Assembly: GCA_041744735.1 (NCBI GenBank) | Contig: JBGTKH010000130.1 | Coordinates: forward strand, 1-9,052 | Length of the DNA stretch: 9,052 nt | Reading direction: 5' to 3' | Source: JBGTKH01 sp041744735 | Lineage (GTDB): Bacteria; Planctomycetota; Planctomycetia; Pirellulales; Pirellulaceae | Part shown: positions 1 through 9,052 of the stretch, piece by piece | Layout of the letters: each line of letters starts with the position of its first letter | How positions within the stretch are numbered: position 1 is the stretch's first letter | Made by a program: the position numbers and the translations under genes | The notes under the pieces: model-generated | Database searches by the model: none | What the model was told of the DNA's origin: nothing | What the model saw: only the letters and a program-made list of their open reading frames with translations

Positions 1-3731
<3,731 letters not shown>

Positions 3732-4062
3732 AGGCGCGTGGCTCCTTGGTAAGAGAGAGTGCGGCTGTGCGGAATGCTTCGTTCATCGAGCAACCGATGG
3801 CAAGACCTTGTCGCGGGGCGGCGGATGGACTTGCTATCGAGTGCTCGTGATATCACCATGACCGATTAGGAACGTACCGCTTCCCCGGAAAGTTGCGGCG
3901 GTCGGTCGTCCGCCGCGCGGGGCTTGGGCGCGCACCTTCTCCACAGGTGCAAAGAGCACGGACCAGCGCGGAACCCGAAGTACGTTCAGAGTCAAGCTTG
4001 ATCTACCCGCACCGCCGCGCGGCAACCGCAAACGGCGATGCTCTACGTTTTGGAAAGCCTGG
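3732..4062 (-). other. 331-nt gap between rplL and rpoB, no gene seen
   Basis: No credible coding frame lies here; the open frames running through it are out of phase with rplL or rpoB and resemble no family. Possible RNA structure on the transcribed strand: a hairpin at 4013-4037 (CGCCG/CGGCG outer stem, GCGG/CCGC inner stem, TTG loop) and a six-pair hairpin at 3932-3950 (GCACCT, loop GTGGAGA, AGGTGC). The 10-bp palindrome GTGATATCAC lies at 3847-3856. None is followed by a T-run, so I see no intrinsic terminator and no convincing -35/-10 pair. The length resembles the E. coli rplL-rpoB gap, which carries an attenuator and an RNase III site. A similar role here is inference only. Confidence 0.5.
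3742..3747 (-). promoter_or_regulatory. Ribosome binding site of rpoB
   Basis: AAGGAG on the minus strand, 10 nt before the ATG at 3731. It is a clear Shine-Dalgarno sequence, better than those in front of rplK, rplA and rplJ, and it supports the chosen start over internal ATGs. Confidence 0.75.
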
Positions 4063-4467
4063 TTACTTGATCTCGATCGATGCGCCGGCTTCTTCCAACT
4101 TGGCCTTGAGCTTCTCGGCTTCATCCTTGGGCAGCTTCTCCTTGATCGTCGCGGGCACGCTTTCGACCACTTTCTTGGCCTCCATCAGCGTATTTCCCAT
4201 CACTTCCTTGACGACCTTGACCACGTTCAGCTTTTTGTCGCCGAAGCCGGTCAACACGACGTCGAATTCGGTTTGCACGGGTGGGGCGGGACCGGCACCG
4301 TCCGTCGGCGCGACGACCATCATCCCCCCGCCGCCTGCGGCAGGTTCGATTCCATACTCATCCTTCAGATAATCGCTGAGCTCTTTGGCCTGCTTCAATG
4401 TCAGGCCGCTGATCTTGTCACCGAGATCTTTGAGTTCAGGAGCGATAGTGGCAGTTGCTTCAGACAT
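4063..4467 (-). CDS. rplL: 50S ribosomal protein L7/L12
   Basis: Multicopy stalk protein that binds L10 by its N-terminal dimerisation domain and recruits and stimulates EF-Tu, EF-G and other GTPase factors with its C-terminal domain. It has 134 residues, slightly longer than the usual 120-130. Residues 1-40 are the helical N-terminal domain (LGDKISGLTLKQAKELSDYL). Residues 41-65 are a flexible Gly/Ala/Pro hinge (PAAGGGGMMVVAPTDGAGPA). Residues 67-134 are the C-terminal domain, ending KLEEAGASIEIK. The factor-binding helix reads KKLNVVKVVKEVMGNTLMEAK instead of the common K-V-x-V-I-K-x-V-R-x-x-T-G-L-G-L-K-E-A-K. The ATG at 4467 has AAAGGA at 4484-4479, 11 nt away. Its 212-nt separation from rplJ is unusually long and structured. 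Confidence 0.97.
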   Translation of the reverse strand: MSEATATIAPELKDLGDKISGLTLKQAKELSDYLKDEYGIEPAAGGGGMMVVAPTDGAGPAPPVQTEFDVVLTGFGDKKLNVVKVVKEVMGNTLMEAKKVVESVPATIKEKLPKDEAEKLKAKLEEAGASIEIK

Positions 4468-4492
4468 CGCAGAAACGATCCTTTCTCACTAA

Positions 4493-4584
4493 GCATCGAC
4501 ACAGCTTGCGGGAGTGTGCGATGCAAGGGGAACCCTTCAAATGTTACTGTACCGTTTATCCGTTTCCTCGGTCACGTCCCGAGG
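4493..4584 (-). promoter_or_regulatory. Structured 5' region just upstream of rplL
   Basis: Three hairpins can be drawn on the transcribed strand. At 4566-4584, CCTCGG pairs with CCGAGG around a 7-nt loop. At 4525-4537, AAGGG pairs with CCCTT around TTC. At 4493-4524, GCATCG-CACA pairs with TGTG-T-CGATGC (10 pairs, one bulged T, 11-nt loop), ending about 8 nt before the rplL Shine-Dalgarno. There is no T-run, so these are not terminators. They could influence rplL translation or mRNA processing. The pairing is seen directly; function is inference. Confidence 0.4.
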
Positions 4585-4600
4585 TTGTTCGCTGTTCCGA

Positions 4601-4669
4601 TGTAGGACGGATTGCCAATCCGTCCGTCCCACGTTTGGGTCGCAGGACGGATTGGCAATCCGTCCTACA
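4601..4669. repeat. Palindromic repeat pair forming a 25-bp inverted repeat (REP-like)
   Basis: Two copies of GGACGGATTG-N-CAATCCGTCC lie at 4605-4625 (central C) and 4645-4665 (central G). Each is a perfect 10-bp palindrome around one base. With four extra bases on the outer side of each copy, the blocks 4601-4625 and 4645-4669 are exact reverse complements, 25 of 25. The 19-nt spacer can pair CCCA with TGGG (4628-4639). The transcript can therefore fold as two small hairpins or one very long stem. I remember this unit as dispersed and highly repeated in Pirellulales genomes, where it gives spurious peptides such as GRIGNPSY and RTDWQSVL when translated, as it does here. No T-run follows, so it is not a simple terminator. 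Confidence 0.85.
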
Positions 4670-4679
4670 TAATTCCACG

Positions 4680-5240
4680 TCATTCGCTTGGCGTTTCGGC
4701 GGCGGTTTCTTCGTCGCCTCCTTCTTCACCCTTACTCTTCTTTTCGATCTGGCTGGCCAACGCGCCGCCCGGACCGATCAATTGCGACGCCAGTTTCGCA
4801 CCCGGCGAGAGGATCTGGCCCATCAAGATGCTCAATTGCTGCTGGCGGTTCGGCCACTTACTGATCTCTTTGACCTTGTCCGGCGACAGTTGTTCGCCGT
4901 CCATCACGCCGCCGCGAGTCTCAAATTTGGAGAACGCACCCTTCTTGTCGATCTCCGTGATCTCTTTGACCAGCGAGATGAAATCCTCGGCGCCCCACAC
5001 GACCGCGGTGGTTCCTTCCACTCCTTTAAAGGCGGCGGATAGCGGTGTGCCTTCGGTGGCGCGCTTAATCAGGCTGTTCTTCACGACCATCAAGCTGATG
5101 TTCTTCTCGCGCAGCTCCTTGCGCAGGACATATGTTTTGCCGGCATCCAAGCCGATCACGTTGACCAGCAGCGCGTCGTTCACGCCGCTCAAGCGGCGTG
5201 ACAAATCATCAGCAATCAGACCTTTTACATATTTGCTCAT
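4680..5240 (-). CDS. rplJ: 50S ribosomal protein L10
   Basis: L10 anchors the L7/L12 dimers to 23S rRNA next to L11, forming the ribosomal stalk base. It has 186 residues, a little longer than the E. coli protein (165). The globular rRNA-binding part spans about 1-115 and includes VVKNSLIKRATEGT (52-65), the counterpart of E. coli VVRNTLLRRAVEGT. The C-terminal helix at about 131-170 (NRQQQLSILMGQILSPGAKL onward) should carry L7/L12 dimers; the number bound cannot be read from here. Residues 171-186 form an acidic tail (GEEGGDEETAAETPSE). The ATG at 5240 lies 11 nt after the rplA stop (TAG 5254-5252) with only a weak Shine-Dalgarno, so translational coupling to rplA is likely. No room exists for the separate rplJ leader that mediates L10 feedback in E. 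coli. Confidence 0.97.
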   Translation of the reverse strand: MSKYVKGLIADDLSRRLSGVNDALLVNVIGLDAGKTYVLRKELREKNISLMVVKNSLIKRATEGTPLSAAFKGVEGTTAVVWGAEDFISLVKEITEIDKKGAFSKFETRGGVMDGEQLSPDKVKEISKWPNRQQQLSILMGQILSPGAKLASQLIGPGGALASQIEKKSKGEEGGDEETAAETPSE

Positions 5241-5251
5241 CTTGGTTCACT

Positions 5252-5932
5252 CTAAGCAGCAATGCGAATTCCGGGGCTCATCGTCGCGGCAATTGTCACG
5301 CCCTTGACATACGTGCCCTTCACAGCAGTCGGCTTCAATCCCATGACGAAGTCCAGGAAAGCTTGAATATTCTCGGCCAATTTTTGTGCGTCGAAGCTCA
5401 TCCGCCCGACGACCGCGTGCACGTTGCCGCCGGCGTCGTTGCGGAACTCCACCTTTCCCGCTTTGTACTCGCGGATGACCTTGGCCACATCGGGCGTCAC
5501 AGTTCCGGCACGCGGCGACGGCATCAGGCCGCGCGGACCCAACACCTTGCCCAACGGCCCGACCAAACCCATCATGTCCGGCGCGGCGATACACACGTCG
5601 AACTCCAACCAGCCACCCTTGATCTTTTCCGCCAAGTCTTCTTGACCAACGAGGTCGGCGCCAGCCTCTGTCGCCACTTTCACCAAATCTCCCTTGGCGA
5701 AGACGACCACTCGCTGTGTCTTACCGATGCCATGCGGCAGCACGACCGAACCGCGCACGATCTGGTCCGCTTGCTTGGGATCAACGCCCAAATGCATGTG
5801 GATCTCGACGGCCTGGTCGAACTTCGTCGCTTTAAAGGTCTTCAGTATTTCTACAGCTTTCGCCAACGGCAGCGGGTCCGCGGACGGGACTTTGCCAGCC
5901 ATTGCTCGATATCGTTTCGATTGTTTTGCCAT
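5252..5932 (-). CDS. rplA: 50S ribosomal protein L1
   Basis: L1 forms the mobile L1 stalk of the large subunit, which guides deacylated tRNA out of the E site, and represses its own operon in many bacteria by binding mRNA. It has 226 residues against about 230 usually. Seen: the N-terminus MAKQSKRYRAM, the strand GSVVLPHGIGKTQRVVVFAKG (61-81), the L1 signature VGPLGKVLGPRGLMPSPRAG (124-143), and TMSPG (217-221) close to the C-terminus with the conserved Thr of the RNA-binding face. The ATG at 5932 follows the rplK stop by 35 nt with no clear Shine-Dalgarno. It is nearly contiguous with rplJ downstream. I could not identify an L1-binding site on the mRNA. Confidence 0.98.
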   Translation of the reverse strand: MAKQSKRYRAMAGKVPSADPLPLAKAVEILKTFKATKFDQAVEIHMHLGVDPKQADQIVRGSVVLPHGIGKTQRVVVFAKGDLVKVATEAGADLVGQEDLAEKIKGGWLEFDVCIAAPDMMGLVGPLGKVLGPRGLMPSPRAGTVTPDVAKVIREYKAGKVEFRNDAGGNVHAVVGRMSFDAQKLAENIQAFLDFVMGLKPTAVKGTYVKGVTIAATMSPGIRIAA

Positions 5933-5967
5933 GATTGTGAACGTCTGTGATTCAGGGACTTATGACA

Positions 5968-6393
5968 TTAGCCTTCGACTTCGATCCCCATGCTGCGGGC
6001 CGTGCCTTCAATCATGCGGCGAGCGTGCTCGACGTCGCGGGCATTTAGATCGGCAACCTTCTTGCGGCAGATGTCTTCGATCTGGGCGCGATTCACCTTG
6101 CCGACCTTTTCCTTGTTCGGCACGCCGGAGCCTTTGGCGATCCCGGCCGCTTGCTTTAGCAGCGCGGCGGCCGGCGGGCTCTTAGTGATGAATTCGAAAC
6201 TGCGATCGTTAAAAACACTCACCACGACGGGAATCGGCGTGCCGTTGTATTCCTTCGTGCGGTCGTTGAACTGCTGCACGAACTGACCAAGGTTAATACC
6301 GAACTTACCCAGCGAGGTACCGACCGGCGGCGCCGGCGTGGCCTGCCCGCCTGGGATTTGAAACTTCGCTTGTCCAACCAGTTGCTTTGCCAT
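5968..6393 (-). CDS. rplK: 50S ribosomal protein L11
   Basis: L11 binds the GTPase-associated region of 23S rRNA (around nucleotides 1051-1108 in E. coli numbering) and moves with factor binding; it is also the site where thiopeptide antibiotics act and is needed for RelA activation. It has 141 residues, the family's normal length. The N-terminal domain (1-70) contains QATPAPPVGTSLGKFGIN (17-34). The C-terminal rRNA-binding domain (71-141) contains KSPPAAALLKQAAGIAKGSG (71-90) and ends in DLNARDVEHARRMIEGTARSMGIEVEG (116-141). P22 and P23 are kept, but the usual VGPALG reads VGTSLG, so position 26 is Thr instead of Pro. The ATG at 6393 is 40 nt after the nusG stop, with no obvious Shine-Dalgarno. 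Confidence 0.98.
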   Translation of the reverse strand: MAKQLVGQAKFQIPGGQATPAPPVGTSLGKFGINLGQFVQQFNDRTKEYNGTPIPVVVSVFNDRSFEFITKSPPAAALLKQAAGIAKGSGVPNKEKVGKVNRAQIEDICRKKVADLNARDVEHARRMIEGTARSMGIEVEG

Positions 6394-6433
6394 CTTGATT
6401 CGCTTTATTCGTCTATGCCGCCGCGACCTTGCG

Positions 6434-7372
6434 TCACACGGCTTCCACTTGCCAATGTTCCAATTCGACCGGTGTTGAGCGGCCGAAAATGTTGATCATC
6501 ACCGTGATCCTGCCGTTTGCCTCGTCGATCGATTCCACGTCCCCTTCAAAATTCTGGAAGTAACCTTCCTTTACCCGCACGCGATCACTCGGCTTGAACG
6601 GGATCGTCGTCTTGATTTGCCCACCGTGGTCTTCGTCCGGCTTGCTCGACTGCAGGATGCGTTCGATGTCGCGAGTTTCCATCGGCGAGGGACGCCCGGC
6701 CGACCCGGTGAAGTCGCCGATGCCCGGCGTTTCCCGCACCAGAAACCACGTGTCGTCGTTGATCGCCATGTTCACCATGATGTAGCCGGGGTAGAGCTTG
6801 CGCTTGACAACCCGCCGCTTGCCGCTCTTGTTGAATTCCGCTACGTCTTCGGTCGGCACGACGATTTCTCCGAAGAAGCGTTCCAGTCCCGCCACCTTCA
6901 CACGGCGCTGCAGTGCGTCGCTGATTGATTCCTCTCGATTCACTTGAACCTTGAGGATGTACCAATCCTTTTTCAGTTCTTCCTCGGATTCAGTTTCATC
7001 GATCAGCTCCAACGGCTGCACGTCGTAATCGACTTCTTCCTCTTCCTCCTGGACTTCTTCCTCTTCCTCCGCCGCATCTTCGGGGGGCAATTCGTCGGCA
7101 GGCTGATCTACATGCGGCTGAACCTCCCCGCTCGCAGCAACACCAGCGACCAGATCAACGTCTTTCACTTGAGGCGGGGCAGCGGAATCTTCGACGACCT
7201 TCGCGGGCTCCGGTTCGGCGGACGTGCCGTGGTCAGGCGCTGCGGCATCCTGGCCGCTGTGACCGCTGGAAGATTCAGCGCGAGGCACGAGTGCGTCACC
7301 CACAGTATCCTGCGGGATGTGTGCCGGGTCCGCCGAACTGTTCGGCTCAATGCTCACGCTTACTCCCCCCAT
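6434..7372 (-). CDS. nusG: Transcription elongation/termination factor NusG with a long acidic N-terminal extension
   Basis: NusG binds the clamp of RNA polymerase through its NGN domain, modulates pausing, and uses its KOW domain to contact Rho or ribosomal protein S10. The longest frame is 312 residues against about 180 in E. coli. Residues 1-133 are an extra low-complexity acidic region rich in Ala, Pro, Asp and Glu, with two runs of five Glu at 102-106 and 109-113. The NGN domain spans about 135-240 (KKDWYILKVQVN, then RKLYPGYIMVNM at 191-202 and WFLVRETPGIGDF at 209-221). The KOW domain is about 258-312 (FKPSDRVRVKEGYFQNFEGD, ending HWQVEAV). Start: the ATG at 7372 is the longest choice, but GTG at 7357 (MSIEPNSS...) has GGGGAG five nt upstream and may be the true start, shortening the protein by five residues. 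Confidence 0.96.
   Translation of the reverse strand: MGGVSVSIEPNSSADPAHIPQDTVGDALVPRAESSSGHSGQDAAAPDHGTSAEPEPAKVVEDSAAPPQVKDVDLVAGVAASGEVQPHVDQPADELPPEDAAEEEEEVQEEEEEVDYDVQPLELIDETESEEELKKDWYILKVQVNREESISDALQRRVKVAGLERFFGEIVVPTEDVAEFNKSGKRRVVKRKLYPGYIMVNMAINDDTWFLVRETPGIGDFTGSAGRPSPMETRDIERILQSSKPDEDHGGQIKTTIPFKPSDRVRVKEGYFQNFEGDVESIDEANGRITVMINIFGRSTPVELEHWQVEAV
7363..7368 (-). promoter_or_regulatory. Ribosome binding site suggesting a GTG start for nusG
   Basis: GGGGAG lies within a run of six G on the minus strand, five nt before GTG at 7357-7355. The ATG at 7372 overlaps the start of this G-run and has only AGG in front. The site therefore decides in favour of GTG, though ATG cannot be excluded. 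Confidence 0.5.
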
Positions 7373-7385
7373 AAACCTATTCGCC

Positions 7386-7425
7386 CGGCGATCACCGCCG
7401 AGTCATGCGGCCACCAATCGGCCGC
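7386..7425 (-). other. Two tandem hairpins between secE and nusG
   Basis: The first hairpin starts on the base right after the secE stop: GCGGCC pairs with GGCCGC around GATTGGT (7425-7407). The second pairs CGGCG with CGCCG around GTGAT (7400-7386). They fill most of the 53-nt gap. No T-run follows, so termination is unlikely; a role in mRNA stability or processing is possible but unproven. Confidence 0.4.
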
Positions 7426-7884
7426 TCACTGATTACCCGTGTGCAGAATCCCCAACCACTGGAACAACGTTCTCCAAATGATGTCGTAACCAAACAACAC
7501 CATGGCGAGCGCGAATATTACAAAAATGACCACCAGCGAACTGCGGTAGAGTTCGCCTTTGGACGGCCATGACACCTTGTTCATTTCGGCCTCGACCGCG
7601 ATTAGGAAATCGGCGAATCGAGGCAGGTTCACAACGCGAAAACTTCCCCAACACCCAAGCAGAATCAACATTCCCGGAATCAAGTACTGCAATGACGGAT
7701 AGTCCCGCAGCCAGGGGCTGATGGACAGCATTTGCTGGAGCCGCCAAGCCGCCAAAACGAAGGCCACAGCCATGACGGCAAACGTCACTTGGCGTGTGAT
7801 GCGGCCTTGCGTTTTTTTGTAAATGCCGGTCTGTACCAACTCCTGGAAAAACGAGTTCACGGGGATGCTTTTTCCTTGCGACAT
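7426..7884 (-). CDS. secE: Preprotein translocase subunit SecE
   Basis: SecE clamps the two halves of SecY in the SecYEG protein-conducting channel of the cytoplasmic membrane. It has 152 residues with three predicted membrane segments at about 33-48 (VTFAVMAVAFVLAAW), 66-82 (QYLIPGMLILLGCWGSF) and 115-136 (SSLVVIFVIFALAMVLFGYDII). This is the three-segment form known from E. coli, not the short single-segment form. The hallmark cytoplasmic amphipathic stretch with EMNKVSWPSKGEL (100-112) precedes the last segment. The frame is open upstream to 7977, but the ATG at 7884 is chosen because GGAGG lies six nt before it and the extra upstream residues look non-conserved. It sits between tRNA-Trp and nusG, its usual place. 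Confidence 0.96.
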   Translation of the reverse strand: MSQGKSIPVNSFFQELVQTGIYKKTQGRITRQVTFAVMAVAFVLAAWRLQQMLSISPWLRDYPSLQYLIPGMLILLGCWGSFRVVNLPRFADFLIAVEAEMNKVSWPSKGELYRSSLVVIFVIFALAMVLFGYDIIWRTLFQWLGILHTGNQ

Positions 7885-7890
7885 CGAGAG

Positions 7891-7895
7891 CCTCC
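7891..7895 (-). promoter_or_regulatory. Ribosome binding site of secE
   Basis: GGAGG on the minus strand, six nt before the ATG at 7884. It fixes the secE start and rules against the longer frame beginning at 7977. The preceding bases CCGC and GCGG could pair in a small hairpin reaching into the site. Confidence 0.75.
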
Positions 7896-7914
7896 GCGGT
7901 CCGTGCGGCCACTG

Positions 7915-8038
7915 TCGGCACCACGCCGAATCCGTTACTGCGCCAGTTGCCTCCGACCGCCGGCTGCAACTCAACACACGTCAACTGTCTTCCGCCTCGC
8001 ACCGAGAGGCCGATTGCTCTACGTCAATCGCCTCTCAG
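7915..8038 (-). promoter_or_regulatory. Structured leader between tRNA-Trp and secE
   Basis: Three hairpins lie in the 164-nt stretch. At 8038-8002, CTGAGAGG-CGATTG pairs with CAATCG-G-CCTCTCGG: 14 pairs, of which two are possible T-G pairs or mismatches at the base, one bulged G, 8-nt loop. At 7971-7945, AGTTGC-AG-CCG pairs with CGG-AG-GCAACT around GCGGT, with a symmetric AG/AG internal loop. At 7929-7915, TCGGC pairs with GCCGA around GTGGT. None has a T-run. The first begins about 10 nt after the tRNA's CCA end and could serve 3' processing of the tRNA or protect the secE mRNA. This is inference. Confidence 0.45.
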
Positions 8039-8048
8039 CACGGGTTAA

Positions 8049-8124
8049 TGGCAGGGGCGGCGGGAATTGAACTCGCAACCTCTGGTTTTGGAGACCAGCG
8101 CTCTGCCAATTGAGCTACACCCCT
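8049..8124 (-). tRNA. trnW: tRNA-Trp (anticodon CCA)
   Basis: A complete 76-nt cloverleaf on the minus strand. The acceptor stem AGGGGTG pairs with CGCCCCT (one T-G pair), followed by discriminator G and an encoded CCA (8051-8049). The D arm reads GCTCAATTGGCAGAGC. The anticodon stem CTGGT/ACCAG encloses the loop CTCCAAA with anticodon CCA, read as tryptophan. The T arm reads GCGAGTTCAATTCCCGC. It lies 15 nt after the tuf stop, so it is probably cut out of a tuf-secE transcript. The tuf-trnW-secE order is common in bacteria. Confidence 0.98.
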
Positions 8125-8139
8125 ATGTGCTCAACGTCC

Positions 8140-9052
<913 letters not shown>

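Noticed and set aside
3870..3987. 8-bp inverted repeat GAACGTAC/GTACGTTC about 100 nt apart
   Set aside because: Short arms with a long spacer are expected by chance in a gap of this size.
3834..4124. 96-codon minus-strand frame overlapping the rplL end and the following gap
   Set aside because: It overlaps rplL out of frame, is Arg/Ser/Pro rich as expected from a GC-rich shadow frame, and shows no family resemblance.
4546..4575. Possible minus-strand promoter for rplL (GTGACC, 18 nt, TACAGT)
   Set aside because: Only four of six matches in each box, and the -35 candidate lies inside the hairpin at 4566-4584; too weak to list.
4601..4669. Intrinsic terminator between rplJ and rplL
   Set aside because: The stem is strong but no T-run follows on the transcribed strand, and termination would silence rplL and rpoB.
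4455..5307. Plus-strand frames with GRIGNPSY and RTDWQSVL peptides over the repeat pair
   Set aside because: These peptides are translations of the palindromic repeat itself and the frames run antisense to rplJ; not real proteins.
7426..7977. Longer 183-residue SecE starting at 7977
   Set aside because: The extra 31 residues are Arg/Ser/Cys rich with no SecE character, and GGAGG six nt before the ATG at 7884 gives a better start.
7885..8048. Search for rpmG (L33) between tRNA-Trp and secE
   Set aside because: No frame in this stretch encodes a roughly 50-residue L33-like protein; the gene must be elsewhere.

Overview
The window is one continuous translation/transcription gene cluster, with every gene on the minus strand. 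Read in the direction of transcription (from high to low coordinates) the order is tuf (5' end cut by the window edge), tRNA-Trp(CCA), secE, nusG, rplK (L11), rplA (L1), rplJ (L10), rplL (L7/L12) and rpoB (last few codons cut by the other edge). This is the classic bacterial secE-nusG-rplKAJL-rpoB block with tuf and tRNA-Trp in front. It is dense and conserved, with no sign of phage, plasmid, CRISPR or defence genes.

Protein signatures point to a planctomycete, probably in or near the Pirellulales. These are the wording of L11 (GQATPAPPVGTSLGKFGIN), a NusG with a long acidic N-terminal extension, and a GGACGGATTG-N-CAATCCGTCC palindromic repeat that I remember as abundant in Pirellulales genomes. 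The assignment is from memory, not from a search.

Layout: 8140-9052 EF-Tu; 8049-8124 tRNA-Trp with encoded CCA; 7885-8048 a leader with three hairpins; 7426-7884 SecE; 7373-7425 two tandem hairpins; 6434-7372 NusG; 5968-6393 L11; 5252-5932 L1; 4680-5240 L10, only 11 nt after L1; 4468-4679 a highly structured gap with the repeat pair; 4063-4467 L7/L12; 3732-4062 a 331-nt gap without a gene; 1-3731 RpoB.

The products work together. L10, L7/L12 and L11 form the ribosomal stalk and GTPase-associated centre on which EF-Tu acts, and L1 forms the opposite stalk. NusG binds the RNA polymerase that contains RpoB and can link it to the ribosome. SecE is the essential small subunit of the SecYEG channel.

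I found no new multi-gene system. The points worth a second look are the structured gaps between genes (above all the repeat pair between rplJ and rplL), the NusG extension, and natural substitutions in the antibiotic-binding sites of RpoB (rifampicin) and L11 (thiopeptides).
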